Shown piece after piece: positions 47,790-60,790 of a DNA stretch of 64,000 bases. The position numbers were made by a program, and so were the translations under genes. Source of the stretch: a marine actinobacterium PHSC20C1 (GTDB taxonomy: Bacteria > Actinomycetota > Actinomycetes > Actinomycetales > Microbacteriaceae). The stretch's first letter is position 1. Every line of letters starts with the position of its first letter. The DNA lies in the NCBI GenBank assembly GCA_000153145.1, contig CH672415.1, forward strand, positions 1,484,767 to 1,548,766. Reading direction: 5' to 3'. The notes below the pieces were generated by a model, which searched no databases, was not told the DNA's origin, and saw nothing but the letters and a program-made list of their open reading frames with translations.

Positions 47790-49460
47790 TTATGCGACGA
47801 CGCGCAAAATCTCTTCGATTGACGTCAAGCCGAGTTGAGCTTTCGCCCAACCGTCCATGCGCAGCGTGCGCATTCCTTGCTCGATAGCGACGCGGCTGAT
47901 CTCAGCGCTCGAGGAGCGGGCAACAGCGAGACGTTCAATCTCTTCAGACACTGCCATTACTTCGTGCAGTGCAATTCGGCCGCGGTATCCCGTCTTGGAA
48001 CACACGGTGCACCCGACGGGTGCATACAAAGTCGGCATCGGACCTTCTGGGTTGAAGCCGACTTTCAAGTTCACGAGGTCCTGCGGGTTGTGGGCCGCAG
48101 GTTGCTTGCAACGGTCGCACAGTCGACGCGCGAGTCGCTGAGCAACGACACAGTCGATTGCCGAACCAACCAAGAATGGCTCGATGTCCATTTCGATCAA
48201 TCGCGTGATGGCCGCCGGCGCACCGTTCGTGTGAAGCGTGCTCAGCACGAGGTGACCTGTGAGTGCGGCTTCGATCGCAATCTGCGCCGTCTCTTGGTCT
48301 CGAATCTCACCGATCAGCACAACATCTGGGTCAGAACGAAGAATCGAGCGCAATGCACTCGCAAAGGTGAGACCCGCTTTGGGGTTCACCTGCACCTGGT
48401 TGATGCCCGCCATGCGGTACTCAACAGGGTCTTCAACGGTGATCACGTTGATCTCAGGGCGCGCAACGGCGTTGAGGGTCGTGTACAACGTTGTCGACTT
48501 ACCCGAACCGGTAGGGCCGGTAACAAGGATCATGCCGTAGGGCTTGGTGTACGCCTCTTTGTAAATCTTGGCATTGTGCTCGAGCAGATAAAGCTGACTC
48601 AAGTCGAGAGTCGTGTTGGAGTTGTCGAGAATACGCATAACGACTTTTTCGCCGTAAACAGTCGGCAAGGTCGCAACACGGAGGTCAATTTTTTTCTGAC
48701 CGTGGATGACCGAAATGCGGCCGTCCTGTGGCTTACGACGCTCGGCGATATCCATCTCGGCCATGATCTTCAATCGCGAGATCACACCGTTCTGGATTTG
48801 ACGGGGAGCCCGCTGCATTTCGTGCAGAACCCCGTCAATTCGGTAGCGCACTCCGAGGTCGAACTCACCCGGTTCGATGTGAATATCGGATGCCTTGTCT
48901 TGGATGCCCTGGCTGATAAGCAGGTTCACAAAACGGACGATCGGTGCGTCATCCTCGGTCGGTTCATTGCTTGACGCGAGGGCAACATCAGTAGAAGTCG
49001 CTTCTTGCTCGAGCTCGCTGCTCAGGCTGGAGAGCTCGCCATCGGCGCGATGGAATCTATCGAGGGCTCCTTGGAGGTCGCTTCGTTCCGCGACGACAGT
49101 ACGCACTTGGCGTCCCGTCGCTGCGCGGATGTCGTCAAGGGCAAAAATGTTGCCTGGATCGACCATTGCGAGAACGAGGTATCCCTCGGAGAAGGCAATA
49201 GGAAGAACCTCGTGGCGGCGGCAGATAGCGGCCGGAGCGAGTGCGACCGCTTGGTGGTCGACAGCGAAGTCGACGAGCTCGACGAAGGGCACGCCCGCTT
49301 GCGCGGCACGCGCAGACGCGAGTTGTGCCGGCGATATGGTGCCGCTGTCGAGTAGATTTCTGACGAGGGCTTCCTCATCAGAGTGCGATGTCCCTACAGA
49401 ATCGATGCTCTCAATTGGCATCATTCCACGAAGAATCAATACTTCAGCAAGTGTTGTCAC
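47790..49460 (-). CDS. pilB: Type IV pilus extension ATPase PilB
   Basis: Hexameric GspE/PilB-family ATPase for pilus extension. An N-terminal GspE-N domain (about residues 30-140) precedes the ATPase core with SDIHIEPGEFDLGVRYRIDG, Walker A VTGPTGSGKSTT, VEDPVEYRM, Walker B VVLIGEIRDQET and GHLVLSTLHTNGA. The zinc-binding tetracysteine of this family is present as CDRC and CTVC. Length is 556 residues. The start is GTG at 49460, five bases after a strong GGAGG. It leads the pilB-T-C unit. Confidence 0.94.
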   Translation of the reverse strand: MTTLAEVLILRGMMPIESIDSVGTSHSDEEALVRNLLDSGTISPAQLASARAAQAGVPFVELVDFAVDHQAVALAPAAICRRHEVLPIAFSEGYLVLAMVDPGNIFALDDIRAATGRQVRTVVAERSDLQGALDRFHRADGELSSLSSELEQEATSTDVALASSNEPTEDDAPIVRFVNLLISQGIQDKASDIHIEPGEFDLGVRYRIDGVLHEMQRAPRQIQNGVISRLKIMAEMDIAERRKPQDGRISVIHGQKKIDLRVATLPTVYGEKVVMRILDNSNTTLDLSQLYLLEHNAKIYKEAYTKPYGMILVTGPTGSGKSTTLYTTLNAVARPEINVITVEDPVEYRMAGINQVQVNPKAGLTFASALRSILRSDPDVVLIGEIRDQETAQIAIEAALTGHLVLSTLHTNGAPAAITRLIEMDIEPFLVGSAIDCVVAQRLARRLCDRCKQPAAHNPQDLVNLKVGFNPEGPMPTLYAPVGCTVCSKTGYRGRIALHEVMAVSEEIERLAVARSSSAEISRVAIEQGMRTLRMDGWAKAQLGLTSIEEILRVVA

Positions 49461-49523
49461 GCGTGCCTCCCCCCAAGGTCCTAGCGGAGTCCCACGCTAA
49501 TCGAGTCACATCTGCACCGCCAG

Positions 49524-49539
49524 CCCCACTTGTGAGGGG
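49524..49539 (-). promoter_or_regulatory. CCCCTCA-N4-TGGGG element upstream of pilB
   Basis: On the minus strand CCCCTCACAAGTGGGG lies 64 bases before the pilB start, in the 92-base gap after the Cys-rich gene. It matches the element at the pilA promoter in seven left-side and five right-side bases and in orientation. No consensus promoter is evident around it. Confidence 0.4.
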
Positions 49540-49552
49540 TAGTCACAGCGTT

Positions 49553-49999
49553 TCAGGAAGCCCATTCGCCGCGAGTCGCAGCATTGAGTGCCAAATTTGT
49601 GTTCATTTCGACGTAAACGGCCAGTCGCGGCATCGCGCACTCGTTAATTACGTCGGCGATGTCTTGGGCATGGCGGCTAGCGCACGCCCTCACGGTAGCC
49701 CGCGCGCTATCGATGCAGGAACTGCAGGGTTCGGCCGAGCGGCAAGAATCGTCTCGCGGGTGCTGCTCTTCGTGGAGGGCAACCGCCAATTGCGTCATCG
49801 CAAGCTCGAGAGTGGCTACGAGCGAATGGATGAGGTCGTGCGGCCAGTGCCCGGATCGATCGAAGGCAGCGAATTCTGACTCTCGGCAACGGACGCAGCC
49901 CGCCTTCGTTCCACCGGCTGGACTTCGCCATTCCGAGACGGAGCGGTACCAGCGCTGGAGCGAGCATTCGATGAGATCGTTCAAGGCATGACGATTCAC
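49553..49999 (-). CDS. Cys/His-rich protein of unknown function upstream of pilB
   Basis: I recognise no family. The 148 residues contain two CxxC pairs (Cys35/Cys38 in GCVRC, Cys92/Cys95 in PCSSC), three or more further Cys and several His (51, 54, 58, 76, 80, 110), which suggests metal binding. No membrane segment or signal peptide is seen; the middle is helical. Third codon positions are strongly G/C, as in neighbouring genes, which supports coding. The start is GTG at 49999 with GGGGG about nine bases upstream. It precedes pilB by 92 bases on the same strand and could be part of that transcript. Confidence 0.55.
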   Translation of the reverse strand: MNRHALNDLIECSLQRWYRSVSEWRSPAGGTKAGCVRCRESEFAAFDRSGHWPHDLIHSLVATLELAMTQLAVALHEEQHPRDDSCRSAEPCSSCIDSARATVRACASRHAQDIADVINECAMPRLAVYVEMNTNLALNAATRGEWAS

Positions 50000-50029
50000 T
50001 AGTTATCCGCCCCCTTAGTTGATCCGATG

Positions 50030-50058
50030 TTATTGATACTGGCACCGGGATCTAATCT
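50030..50058 (+). promoter_or_regulatory. Weak candidate promoter of the two-component operon
   Basis: TTATTG (50030-50035), a 17-base spacer and TAATCT (50053-50058) lie about 140 bases before the response regulator. The -10 is good, the -35 poor. The gap 50000-50199 has no gene and must contain divergent promoters. Confidence 0.3.
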
Positions 50059-50199
50059 CAGGCAGTCGTCACTATCGATGACACCTGTTTGGGGGACAGA
50101 CAGAAAGTTCCGGTACGGTTGTCGTAGGCGAATGCGAATCTTTCTCGCAAGCTAGTTCACCCTGATCCGAACGGGGCACGATTGATACAGAAAGACGAC

Positions 50200-50844
50200 G
50201 TGCGGCGCATCCATCGGGTGGGCCATGTTGACGACCATGAAACCGTGCAACTCGGCTTCGCTTCGCTCCTTGCTGATTGCTCGGACATCTCCCTTATGGC
50301 GTCTGCTCGCAGCGTGAACGACTTAGCTTCAGTCGTTGAGCATCTCGATCTTGTGGTTCTCGACGTGCGCCTCTCAGACGGAAGCACTGTTGAAGAGAAC
50401 GTCGCCTGGCTTCGCGAGCGTGGACTAAACGTTCTCGTTTTTACGGCAGCAGATAATGCCTTTGAAGTTCGCGCTGCCTCTAGAACGGGAGTATTGGGAA
50501 TCGTCAGAAAGTCCGAATCTCGCGCCGTGATCATCGACGCAGTGCGGGAAGCTGCGCTCGGCAATCCCGTCGTCACGACCGACTGGGCTGCAGCGATCGA
50601 CTCTGATCCCGAGCTCGCTGCTGCCGGCTTGAGCCCCAAGGAGCAAGAAGTCCTGGCGCTCTATGCTTCCGGCGACAAGTCCGTCACAGTTGCTCACCGT
50701 GCAGGCCTCTCATCGAGCACCGTCGCAGAATACGTTCGTCGCATCCGCTACAAGTACGCCATGGCTGGCCGTCCGGCGCATACGAAAGTCGACCTCTATA
50801 AGCGGGCCGTGGAAGACGGTTTGCTCCCTCCCCCGCAATCGTGA
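50200..50844 (+). CDS. Response regulator, NarL/LuxR type
   Basis: DNA-binding response regulator of 214 residues. The receiver domain has the acidic pair Asp11/Asp12 (HVDDHETVQLG), phosphoacceptor Asp55 (LVVLDVRLSDG), Thr82 and Lys104 (IVRKSE). The C-terminal LuxR-type helix-turn-helix is LSPKEQEVLALYASGDKSVT through GLSSSTVAEYVRRIRYKYA. GTG 50200 gives the usual short lead before the receiver; an in-frame TTG at 50182 is an alternative. It overlaps the kinase by four bases (GTGA), so the two are a cognate pair. Being divergent from pilB, it may regulate pili, which is inference. Confidence 0.88.
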   Translation: MRRIHRVGHVDDHETVQLGFASLLADCSDISLMASARSVNDLASVVEHLDLVVLDVRLSDGSTVEENVAWLRERGLNVLVFTAADNAFEVRAASRTGVLGIVRKSESRAVIIDAVREAALGNPVVTTDWAAAIDSDPELAAAGLSPKEQEVLALYASGDKSVTVAHRAGLSSSTVAEYVRRIRYKYAMAGRPAHTKVDLYKRAVEDGLLPPPQS

Positions 50845-52040
50845 GCGGCTTCGCACCGCGAGTTCCGACGACGGCGAGCGCAGAACTGGGTGTTGTCAGG
50901 GTCATGAGCGGGGTTCTGGCCGCCGCGACCATGCTCTTTCTTGGGCTGACGATCGGCGCTCTCCTCGAGCAACGTGGATTTGTACCGCCGCTCTGGCAGA
51001 CCGCGGCCGCTGTCGCCATCTTTGGCCTACCGCTCATATTGGCTGCAGTCTCACCGTGGGCGTCACTCCGCCAGCTCAAAAACTTTCACGGCACCTACGC
51101 TGTGATTTTCGCCGTCGTGGTGTTGAGCTGGATCCCCGCGTTCGTCAACGGACCGATGCCTGCCGATATGGCACCGTGGACCGTGGGAATGACGGCTTTG
51201 AGCACAGTACCCGCGGCGATCGCGTGGCGCCCGGCTATCGCGTGGGCCTTTCTCATTGCTAGCTCGCTCGTCATCGCTCCGATACGAATCATTGCTGATG
51301 GCGGTGCCGACGTATCACTCGCAATCCAGTTCGCTGTGTTCACCATTACCGTGTGTGCGGCATTCACCGCCGTTGCGACGGTCGCTGTGGGCGCAGGTCG
51401 CAAAGTGGATGTCGCAACCGCAGCTGCCCGAAACTCCTCGATGCGCGCCGCAGCGCTGACTGCGCGTGCCGAGGAACAGGCGCATCTCGACGCGCTTGTT
51501 CACGATGAAGTCATCGCAACGATCTTTGCGGCAGCCGGTGCCGGGCGCAGCGATTCAAAATCTACCCAAACCCAGGCGGCTCGCACCATTGCAAGACTTA
51601 GCGAACTTCGCGAAGCGACCGTGAGCGTTCCGGAACTCATCCATTCTGACTATTTGGTCCAGGGCCTGGGCGCATCGATCGACGAAATCACAGACACTGC
51701 AGACTTCGTCGTGATCGGAGAGCGAAGCCAGCCCATCCCCTCGCTCATTGCTAGCGCACTCATCGAAGCCACCGTCGAAGCACTCCGCAATAGCGTCGCG
51801 CACGCCTCGATTGACTCTTCGCCCGTGCAGCGCGTCGTCACTCTCGGCTTGAGTGCCAATCGCGTTGAGATCGCCGTTACCGACGACGGCAAAGGCTTCG
51901 ACTCTCGGCGCGTGCCCGCCGATCGCCTCGGCATCGTGGTGAGCATCATTGGTCGCATCAATTCGCTGCCCGGTGCTCGCGCAACGGTATGGTCCCAAAT
52001 CGGGGAAGGCACACGAGTAACTGTGGGGTGGCAACAGTGA
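50841..52040 (+). CDS. Six-helix membrane sensor histidine kinase
   Basis: Sensor kinase of 399 residues. About six membrane helices fill residues 18-185 with no large extracellular loop, so the signal is probably sensed in or at the membrane. The phosphoacceptor is His221 in DALVHDEVIATIF, the HisKA_3 type used by NarL-family systems. The ATP-binding domain has the N-box EATVEALRNSVAHA (309-322) and G-box DDGKGF (348-353). The start is GTG in a GTGA overlap with the response regulator; its own stop overlaps the next gene in the same way. Confidence 0.9.
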   Translation: MSGFAPRVPTTASAELGVVRVMSGVLAAATMLFLGLTIGALLEQRGFVPPLWQTAAAVAIFGLPLILAAVSPWASLRQLKNFHGTYAVIFAVVVLSWIPAFVNGPMPADMAPWTVGMTALSTVPAAIAWRPAIAWAFLIASSLVIAPIRIIADGGADVSLAIQFAVFTITVCAAFTAVATVAVGAGRKVDVATAAARNSSMRAAALTARAEEQAHLDALVHDEVIATIFAAAGAGRSDSKSTQTQAARTIARLSELREATVSVPELIHSDYLVQGLGASIDEITDTADFVVIGERSQPIPSLIASALIEATVEALRNSVAHASIDSSPVQRVVTLGLSANRVEIAVTDDGKGFDSRRVPADRLGIVVSIIGRINSLPGARATVWSQIGEGTRVTVGWQQ

Positions 52041-53041
52041 GCGAGCAGGCTTTCGCACCGAAAAGATTAGAACTGCCCGAGATCACGGGTCGAGGTGCCC
52101 ACCTATTGATCTGGACGTATTACCTCACGATGTCGTCGCTTGCCCTACTCGCGCTCGATGATGTGCACTCTCCAACCATTGTTTATCTTTCGATTGGGAT
52201 CTTTGGTGCAATCTGGTTCGTTCTGACACGAGATACCCGACCTCGCGTTGGCCTAGGAGTAGCGACGTTCGTCATTGCAGCGAGCGTTGTCACGACGTTG
52301 CTATCGTCATGGAATTCAACCGTCGGCGGATTCTCACAGTGGTACGTCGGCGCTGGCGCTCTTGCGATGTTCTATCTCAGCTTGCGCGGCCGCGACCTCG
52401 CAGCGTGGATCGGCTTCACCGCCATCGGCTTTGCTTTTGTTGCCTGGGGATTTACGACAGACAATCGGTTACTCGAATCGATCGTGGTTGTTGCGCGTCA
52501 AGCTCCCATTGTTCTCGTCGGGTCACTGTTCTCGTACGGCATGAACAGAACGAGTAAAAAACTCGAAGGGGTCCAGGAGGCGGATACGGCACGAGCCACA
52601 GCCGAAGCAGCCGCACTCGCGCGAACAGCGGAGCGGTCGCGCCGCCTTGCCTCCCTCGACGCCGCCGTTGGTCCACACTTGAAACGCATTGCCGACGGCG
52701 CAGAACTGAGCAGCAATGACCGCCGCGAGCTAATCGTTGCAGAAGCACGATTACGCGACAGTCTGCGCGCGCGCCAACTCGACCTCCCCGAGATCGTGAC
52801 CGCAGTTCAACGCGCCCGCTTGCGCGGAGCGACGGTGCTCTTGCTTGACGATCGCTACCCTCGAACGCTACCCCTAGGGGCGCTCTCGCGGATCATCGTC
52901 GCCGCGGTACAGATGCTCGACTCCGCCGACGCTGGCACAGTCACGATTCGGCTGCTGCCCGCCGGCCGGACACTGATCGCGACGATGGTGGCGGATAGCG
53001 ATGGCTACACTCGCGTGGAGATACCGACGCTTGACCGCTAG
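52037..53041 (+). CDS. Degenerate kinase-like six-helix membrane protein
   Basis: I know no named family. The 334-residue protein copies the kinase architecture: about six membrane helices (residues 22-170), an Ala/Arg-rich coiled coil (about 172-205), and a cytoplasmic region of the right size for HisKA_3 plus ATPase domains. Yet no N-box is present and the G-box is reduced to ADSDGYTRV (319-327). His214 (VGPHLKRIAD) is the only candidate at the phosphoacceptor place. The GTG at 52037 overlaps the kinase stop (GTGA), so it is made stoichiometrically with the kinase. It may be a non-catalytic partner that dimerises with or restrains it. A strong terminator follows. Confidence 0.78.
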   Translation: MSEQAFAPKRLELPEITGRGAHLLIWTYYLTMSSLALLALDDVHSPTIVYLSIGIFGAIWFVLTRDTRPRVGLGVATFVIAASVVTTLLSSWNSTVGGFSQWYVGAGALAMFYLSLRGRDLAAWIGFTAIGFAFVAWGFTTDNRLLESIVVVARQAPIVLVGSLFSYGMNRTSKKLEGVQEADTARATAEAAALARTAERSRRLASLDAAVGPHLKRIADGAELSSNDRRELIVAEARLRDSLRARQLDLPEIVTAVQRARLRGATVLLLDDRYPRTLPLGALSRIIVAAVQMLDSADAGTVTIRLLPAGRTLIATMVADSDGYTRVEIPTLDR

Positions 53042-53059
53042 GTTCCACGTCGACAACGA

Positions 53060-53096
53060 CGAAGGGCCCCTCGTCGCAATGACGAGGGGCCCTTCG
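53060..53096. terminator. Bidirectional terminator between the two-component operon and rpoC
   Basis: CGAAGGGCCCCTCGTC (53060-53075) pairs perfectly with GACGAGGGGCCCTTCG (53081-53096) over a five-base loop. The 16-pair stem lies between convergent genes, 19 bases after one stop and 32 before the rpoC stop. Confidence 0.93.
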
Positions 53097-53128
53097 GTGG
53101 AATCACCCGGAGGTGATGCCGAGGCTAC

Positions 53129-57010
<3,882 letters not shown>

Positions 57011-57054
57011 TTTATCTTCTCTCTTCGAAAGTTGTGCAGTCGTGTTCGGTCGGG

Positions 57055-60000
57055 TTAAATCTCGTCGACAGACGAGGACTCGAACCGAGCTGAAATGTTG
57101 ATGCCCAACTCTTCTGCTGCACGGAAGGCTTCGTCATCCGTGTCGCGGAGGTTGACCGTTGAACCGTCGGCCGAAAGAACTTCGACGTTGAGGCACAGCG
57201 ACTGCATTTCCTTGATGAGCACCTTGAAGCTCTCGGGGATACCGGGCTCCTGGATGTTCTCGCCCTTAACGATGGCTTCGTATACCTTGACTCGACCGAG
57301 GATGTCATCCGACTTGATCGTCAGAAGCTCCTGTAGTGCGTATGCGGCACCGTAGGCCTCGAGCGCCCAAACTTCCATCTCACCGAAGCGCTGTCCACCG
57401 AACTGAGCCTTACCACCGAGTGGCTGCTGAGTAATCATGGAGTACGGACCGGTTGAACGAGCGTGGATCTTGTCGTCAACGAGGTGGTGCAGCTTGAGGA
57501 TGTACATGTAACCGACAGAAACGGGAGCCGGGAACGGCTCACCCGAACGACCATCGAACAACGGGGTCTTACCCGAAGAGTCGATGAGACGAACGCCGTC
57601 ACGAGTAGGAGTCGTGGAGTCGAGAAGACCCGCGATTTCCTCTTCGTAAGCACCGTCGAATACAGGGGTAGCAACCTTGGTGCCTGGCTCAGCCTTGTAG
57701 GCCTCCGCCGGTAGGTTCTTAGCCCACTCTGGGTTACCTTCAACTTCCCAACCCTGCTTTGCAACCCAACCGAGGTGAGTTTCCAGTACCTGACCGAAGT
57801 TCATTCGACCGGGGATACCAAGCGGGTTCAGGATGATGTCAACAGGGGTTCCATCAGCCAAGAACGGCATGTCTTCGACAGGCAGAATCTTGGAGATAAC
57901 ACCCTTGTTGCCGTGACGACCAGCGAGCTTGTCACCTTCGGTGATCTTGCGCTTCTGGGCGATGTACACAACAACACGCTGGTTAACGCCGGATCCGAGC
58001 TCGTCGTCGTTGTCTGCGGAGAATTCCTTGACAGCGATGATCGTGCCCTGCTCACCGTGGGGAACCTTCAGCGAGGTGTCGCGAACTTCGCGGCTCTTCT
58101 CGTTGAAGATGGCACGGAGCAGTCGCTCTTCAGCCGAAAGCTCAGTCTCGCCCTTTGGCGTGACCTTGCCAACGAGGATGTCGCCGGGGCGAACCTCAGC
58201 ACCGATACGGATGATTCCACGCTCGTCGAGGTCAGCCAACAGTTCTGGGCTGACGTTCGGCAAGTCGCGCGTGATCTCTTCTTTACCGAGCTTGGTGTCG
58301 CGAGCATCCACTTCGTATTCTTCGATGTGGATCGACGACAGTACGTCATCCTTGACCAGGTTCTGGCTCAGGATGATCGCGTCCTCGAAGTTGTGACCCT
58401 CCCACGGCATGAATGCCACGAGGAGGTTCTTTCCGAGGGCAAGCTCGCCGTTCTCGGTGGCAGGACCATCAGCGATGACCTGGCCAACTTCGACGCGCTC
58501 TCCAGCACTGACGATAACGCGGTGGTTGTAGCTCGTTCCCTGGTTGGAGCGGTTGAACTTGCGCAAGAAGTAGTCCTGCGTTCCACCCTCATCAAGCTGA
58601 ACAACAACCATGTCTGCAGATACCTCAGAGACAACGCCGGCCTTGAGCGCAGTGACGACGTCACCGGAGTCAATTGCGGCGAAGGCTTCCATACCGGTTC
58701 CTACAAGCGGGCTCTCGCTGCGCAGCAGCGGGACAGCCTGACGCTGCATGTTGGCACCCATGAGTGCGCGGTTTGCATCGTCGTGCTCGAGGAAGGGGAT
58801 GATCGAGGTCGCTACCGACACCATCTGGCGCGGCGAGACATCCATGTAAGCAATGTCTTCAACGGGAACGAGGTCAACCTCGCCACCCTTCTTGCGAGCA
58901 AGAACGCGGGGCTCAGCGAACTTCATGTCCTTCGTGAGCGGTGCGTTTGCCTGCGCGACGATGTAGTCATCTTCGTCACTGGCAGTGAGGTAATCGATCG
59001 TGGTCGAGACGGTGCCGTTGATGAGGCGACGGTACGGGGTCTCGATGAAACCGAATGCGTTGATGCGAGCGAACGATGCGAGCGAACCAATCAGACCAAT
59101 GTTGGGGCCTTCAGGAGTCTCAATCGGGCACATGCGGCCGTAGTGAGAGGGGTGAACGTCTCGAACTTCAACGCCAGCGCGCTCACGGCTCAAACCACCT
59201 GGGCCCAGCGCCGAAAGGCGACGCTTGTGGGTCAGTCCCGCGAGCGGGTTGTTTTGGTCCATGAACTGCGAAAGCTGCGAAGTACCGAAGAACTCCTTGA
59301 TCGCGGCGACGACGGGGCGCACGTTGATCAGGGTCTGCGGGGTGATCGCTTCGATGTCCTGCGTTGTCATGCGCTCGCGAACAACACGCTCCATACGGCT
59401 GAGGCCGGTACGAACCTGATTCTGAATGAGCTCACCAACAGCGCGGATGCGACGGTTGCCGAAGTGGTCAATGTCGTCAATGTCGAGACGAACGTTAACC
59501 TTCTTGCCATCGCGGACACCCTTGACGCTAGCCACACCACTGTCGCTTACCGAAACGCTCGGTGCGGAGTTGTCGTGGAGCGACACCATGTACTTGATGG
59601 TCGCGATGATGTCTTCAACGGTGAGCACCGACTCTTTAATGTCAGTGTCGAGACCAAGCTTGCGGTTGATCTTGTAACGACCAACCTTCGCGAGGTCGTA
59701 GCGCTTGGAGTTGAAGTAGAAGTTGTCAAGAAGCGCACGTGCGGCTTCAGCAGCAACCTGCTCGCCTGGGCGAAGCTTGCGGTAGATGTCCTTGAGTGCT
59801 TCTTCCTTGGTGAGGATGTTGTCCTTCTCCAAGGTGGCTTCGATCGAAGGGAAGCCCTTGAACTCGTCAAGGATCTCTTCGCTCGTGAGGCCAAGGGCCT
59901 TCAGGAATACGGTAACCGACTGCTTGCGCTTGCGGTCGATGCGAACGCCGACGTGGTCGCGCTTGTCGATCTCGAACTCAAGCCAAGCACCACGGCTTGG

Positions 60001-60579
60001 GATGATGCGAGCTGAGTAGATGTCCTTGTCGCTGAGCTTCTCGGGCTGGCGGTCGAAGTACACACCGGGCGAACGAACAAGCTGCGAAACAACAACACGC
60101 TCGGTGCCGTTGATGATGAAGGTACCGCGCGCAGTCATGAGCGGGAAGTCACCCATGAAAACGGTCTGAGTCTTGATCTCACCGGTGAGGTGATTCATGA
60201 ACTCCGCGTTCACATAGAGAGGAGCAGCAAATGTCTTGCCGCGCTCCTTGCACTCGTCGATCGAGTACTTGGGCTCTTCGAGCTCAGGTTCGGTGAACGA
60301 CAGCTGCATAGTTTCGCCGAGGTCTTCGATCGGCGAAATCTCTTCAAAGATTTCGTCGAGACCACTGCGAGTAGGCAGGTCTGTACGACCGGCAGCAACG
60401 CCGTCAGTTACACGCTGCTTCCAGATGTCGTTTCCGACGAGCCAGTCAAAGCTCTCGGTCTGCAATGCGAGCAGATCGGGAACCGTTAGCGTGTCAGTGA
60501 TTTTTGCGAAAGAAAGCCGCGATGCTGAGCGGCCGTTTTTCGGGGACTTATTGGTGGACGCATCGCGCGCAGCAGCCAA
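57055..60579 (-). CDS. rpoB: RNA polymerase beta subunit
   Basis: Catalytic partner of RpoC, 1174 residues. The rifampicin-binding region reads [20 protein letters not shown] then [18 protein letters not shown], all wild-type residues, so no known rifampicin-resistance change is seen. The C-terminal [20 protein letters not shown] is present. The TTG at 60579 was chosen because GGAGG lies seven bases before it; the open frame continues 13 codons upstream to another TTG without a ribosome binding site. Confidence 0.98.
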   Translation of the reverse strand: MAAARDASTNKSPKNGRSASRLSFAKITDTLTVPDLLALQTESFDWLVGNDIWKQRVTDGVAAGRTDLPTRSGLDEIFEEISPIEDLGETMQLSFTEPELEEPKYSIDECKERGKTFAAPLYVNAEFMNHLTGEIKTQTVFMGDFPLMTARGTFIINGTERVVVSQLVRSPGVYFDRQPEKLSDKDIYSARIIPSRGAWLEFEIDKRDHVGVRIDRKRKQSVTVFLKALGLTSEEILDEFKGFPSIEATLEKDNILTKEEALKDIYRKLRPGEQVAAEAARALLDNFYFNSKRYDLAKVGRYKINRKLGLDTDIKESVLTVEDIIATIKYMVSLHDNSAPSVSVSDSGVASVKGVRDGKKVNVRLDIDDIDHFGNRRIRAVGELIQNQVRTGLSRMERVVRERMTTQDIEAITPQTLINVRPVVAAIKEFFGTSQLSQFMDQNNPLAGLTHKRRLSALGPGGLSRERAGVEVRDVHPSHYGRMCPIETPEGPNIGLIGSLASFARINAFGFIETPYRRLINGTVSTTIDYLTASDEDDYIVAQANAPLTKDMKFAEPRVLARKKGGEVDLVPVEDIAYMDVSPRQMVSVATSIIPFLEHDDANRALMGANMQRQAVPLLRSESPLVGTGMEAFAAIDSGDVVTALKAGVVSEVSADMVVVQLDEGGTQDYFLRKFNRSNQGTSYNHRVIVSAGERVEVGQVIADGPATENGELALGKNLLVAFMPWEGHNFEDAIILSQNLVKDDVLSSIHIEEYEVDARDTKLGKEEITRDLPNVSPELLADLDERGIIRIGAEVRPGDILVGKVTPKGETELSAEERLLRAIFNEKSREVRDTSLKVPHGEQGTIIAVKEFSADNDDELGSGVNQRVVVYIAQKRKITEGDKLAGRHGNKGVISKILPVEDMPFLADGTPVDIILNPLGIPGRMNFGQVLETHLGWVAKQGWEVEGNPEWAKNLPAEAYKAEPGTKVATPVFDGAYEEEIAGLLDSTTPTRDGVRLIDSSGKTPLFDGRSGEPFPAPVSVGYMYILKLHHLVDDKIHARSTGPYSMITQQPLGGKAQFGGQRFGEMEVWALEAYGAAYALQELLTIKSDDILGRVKVYEAIVKGENIQEPGIPESFKVLIKEMQSLCLNVEVLSADGSTVNLRDTDDEAFRAAEELGINISARFESSSVDEI

Positions 60580-60664
60580 GGAACAACCTCCGTGAACCCC
60601 GTCGGGTTCGTCTGTCAAGAATATTGACGGTCGGTAATGAAATGCTCACCAGAATCACCCCGCC

Positions 60665-60694
60665 GCTATACTCGGGGCACCCAGCTGTCCGCAA
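60665..60694 (-). promoter_or_regulatory. Candidate rpoBC promoter
   Basis: On the minus strand TTGCGG (60694-60689), an 18-base spacer and TATAGC (60670-60665) lie about 85 bases before the rpoB TTG. No rplJ-rplL genes precede rpoB within the 211-base gap, so a dedicated promoter is expected here. Confidence 0.6.
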
Positions 60695-60790
60695 TATGAC
60701 TGCTCAATTTGTCTGGGAGCGCAAGGATCCACTATAGGCCCGTTTGCCACGCCGTGTCCACCCAAATCTTGACCTGAAACGCGCTTTCAG

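Noticed and set aside
49388-49879. A plus-strand open frame of 163 codons opposite pilB and the Cys-rich gene
   Set aside because: It overlaps the pilB 5-prime end and its control region, lacks a ribosome binding site and shows no family motif; the opposite strand has better coding signs.
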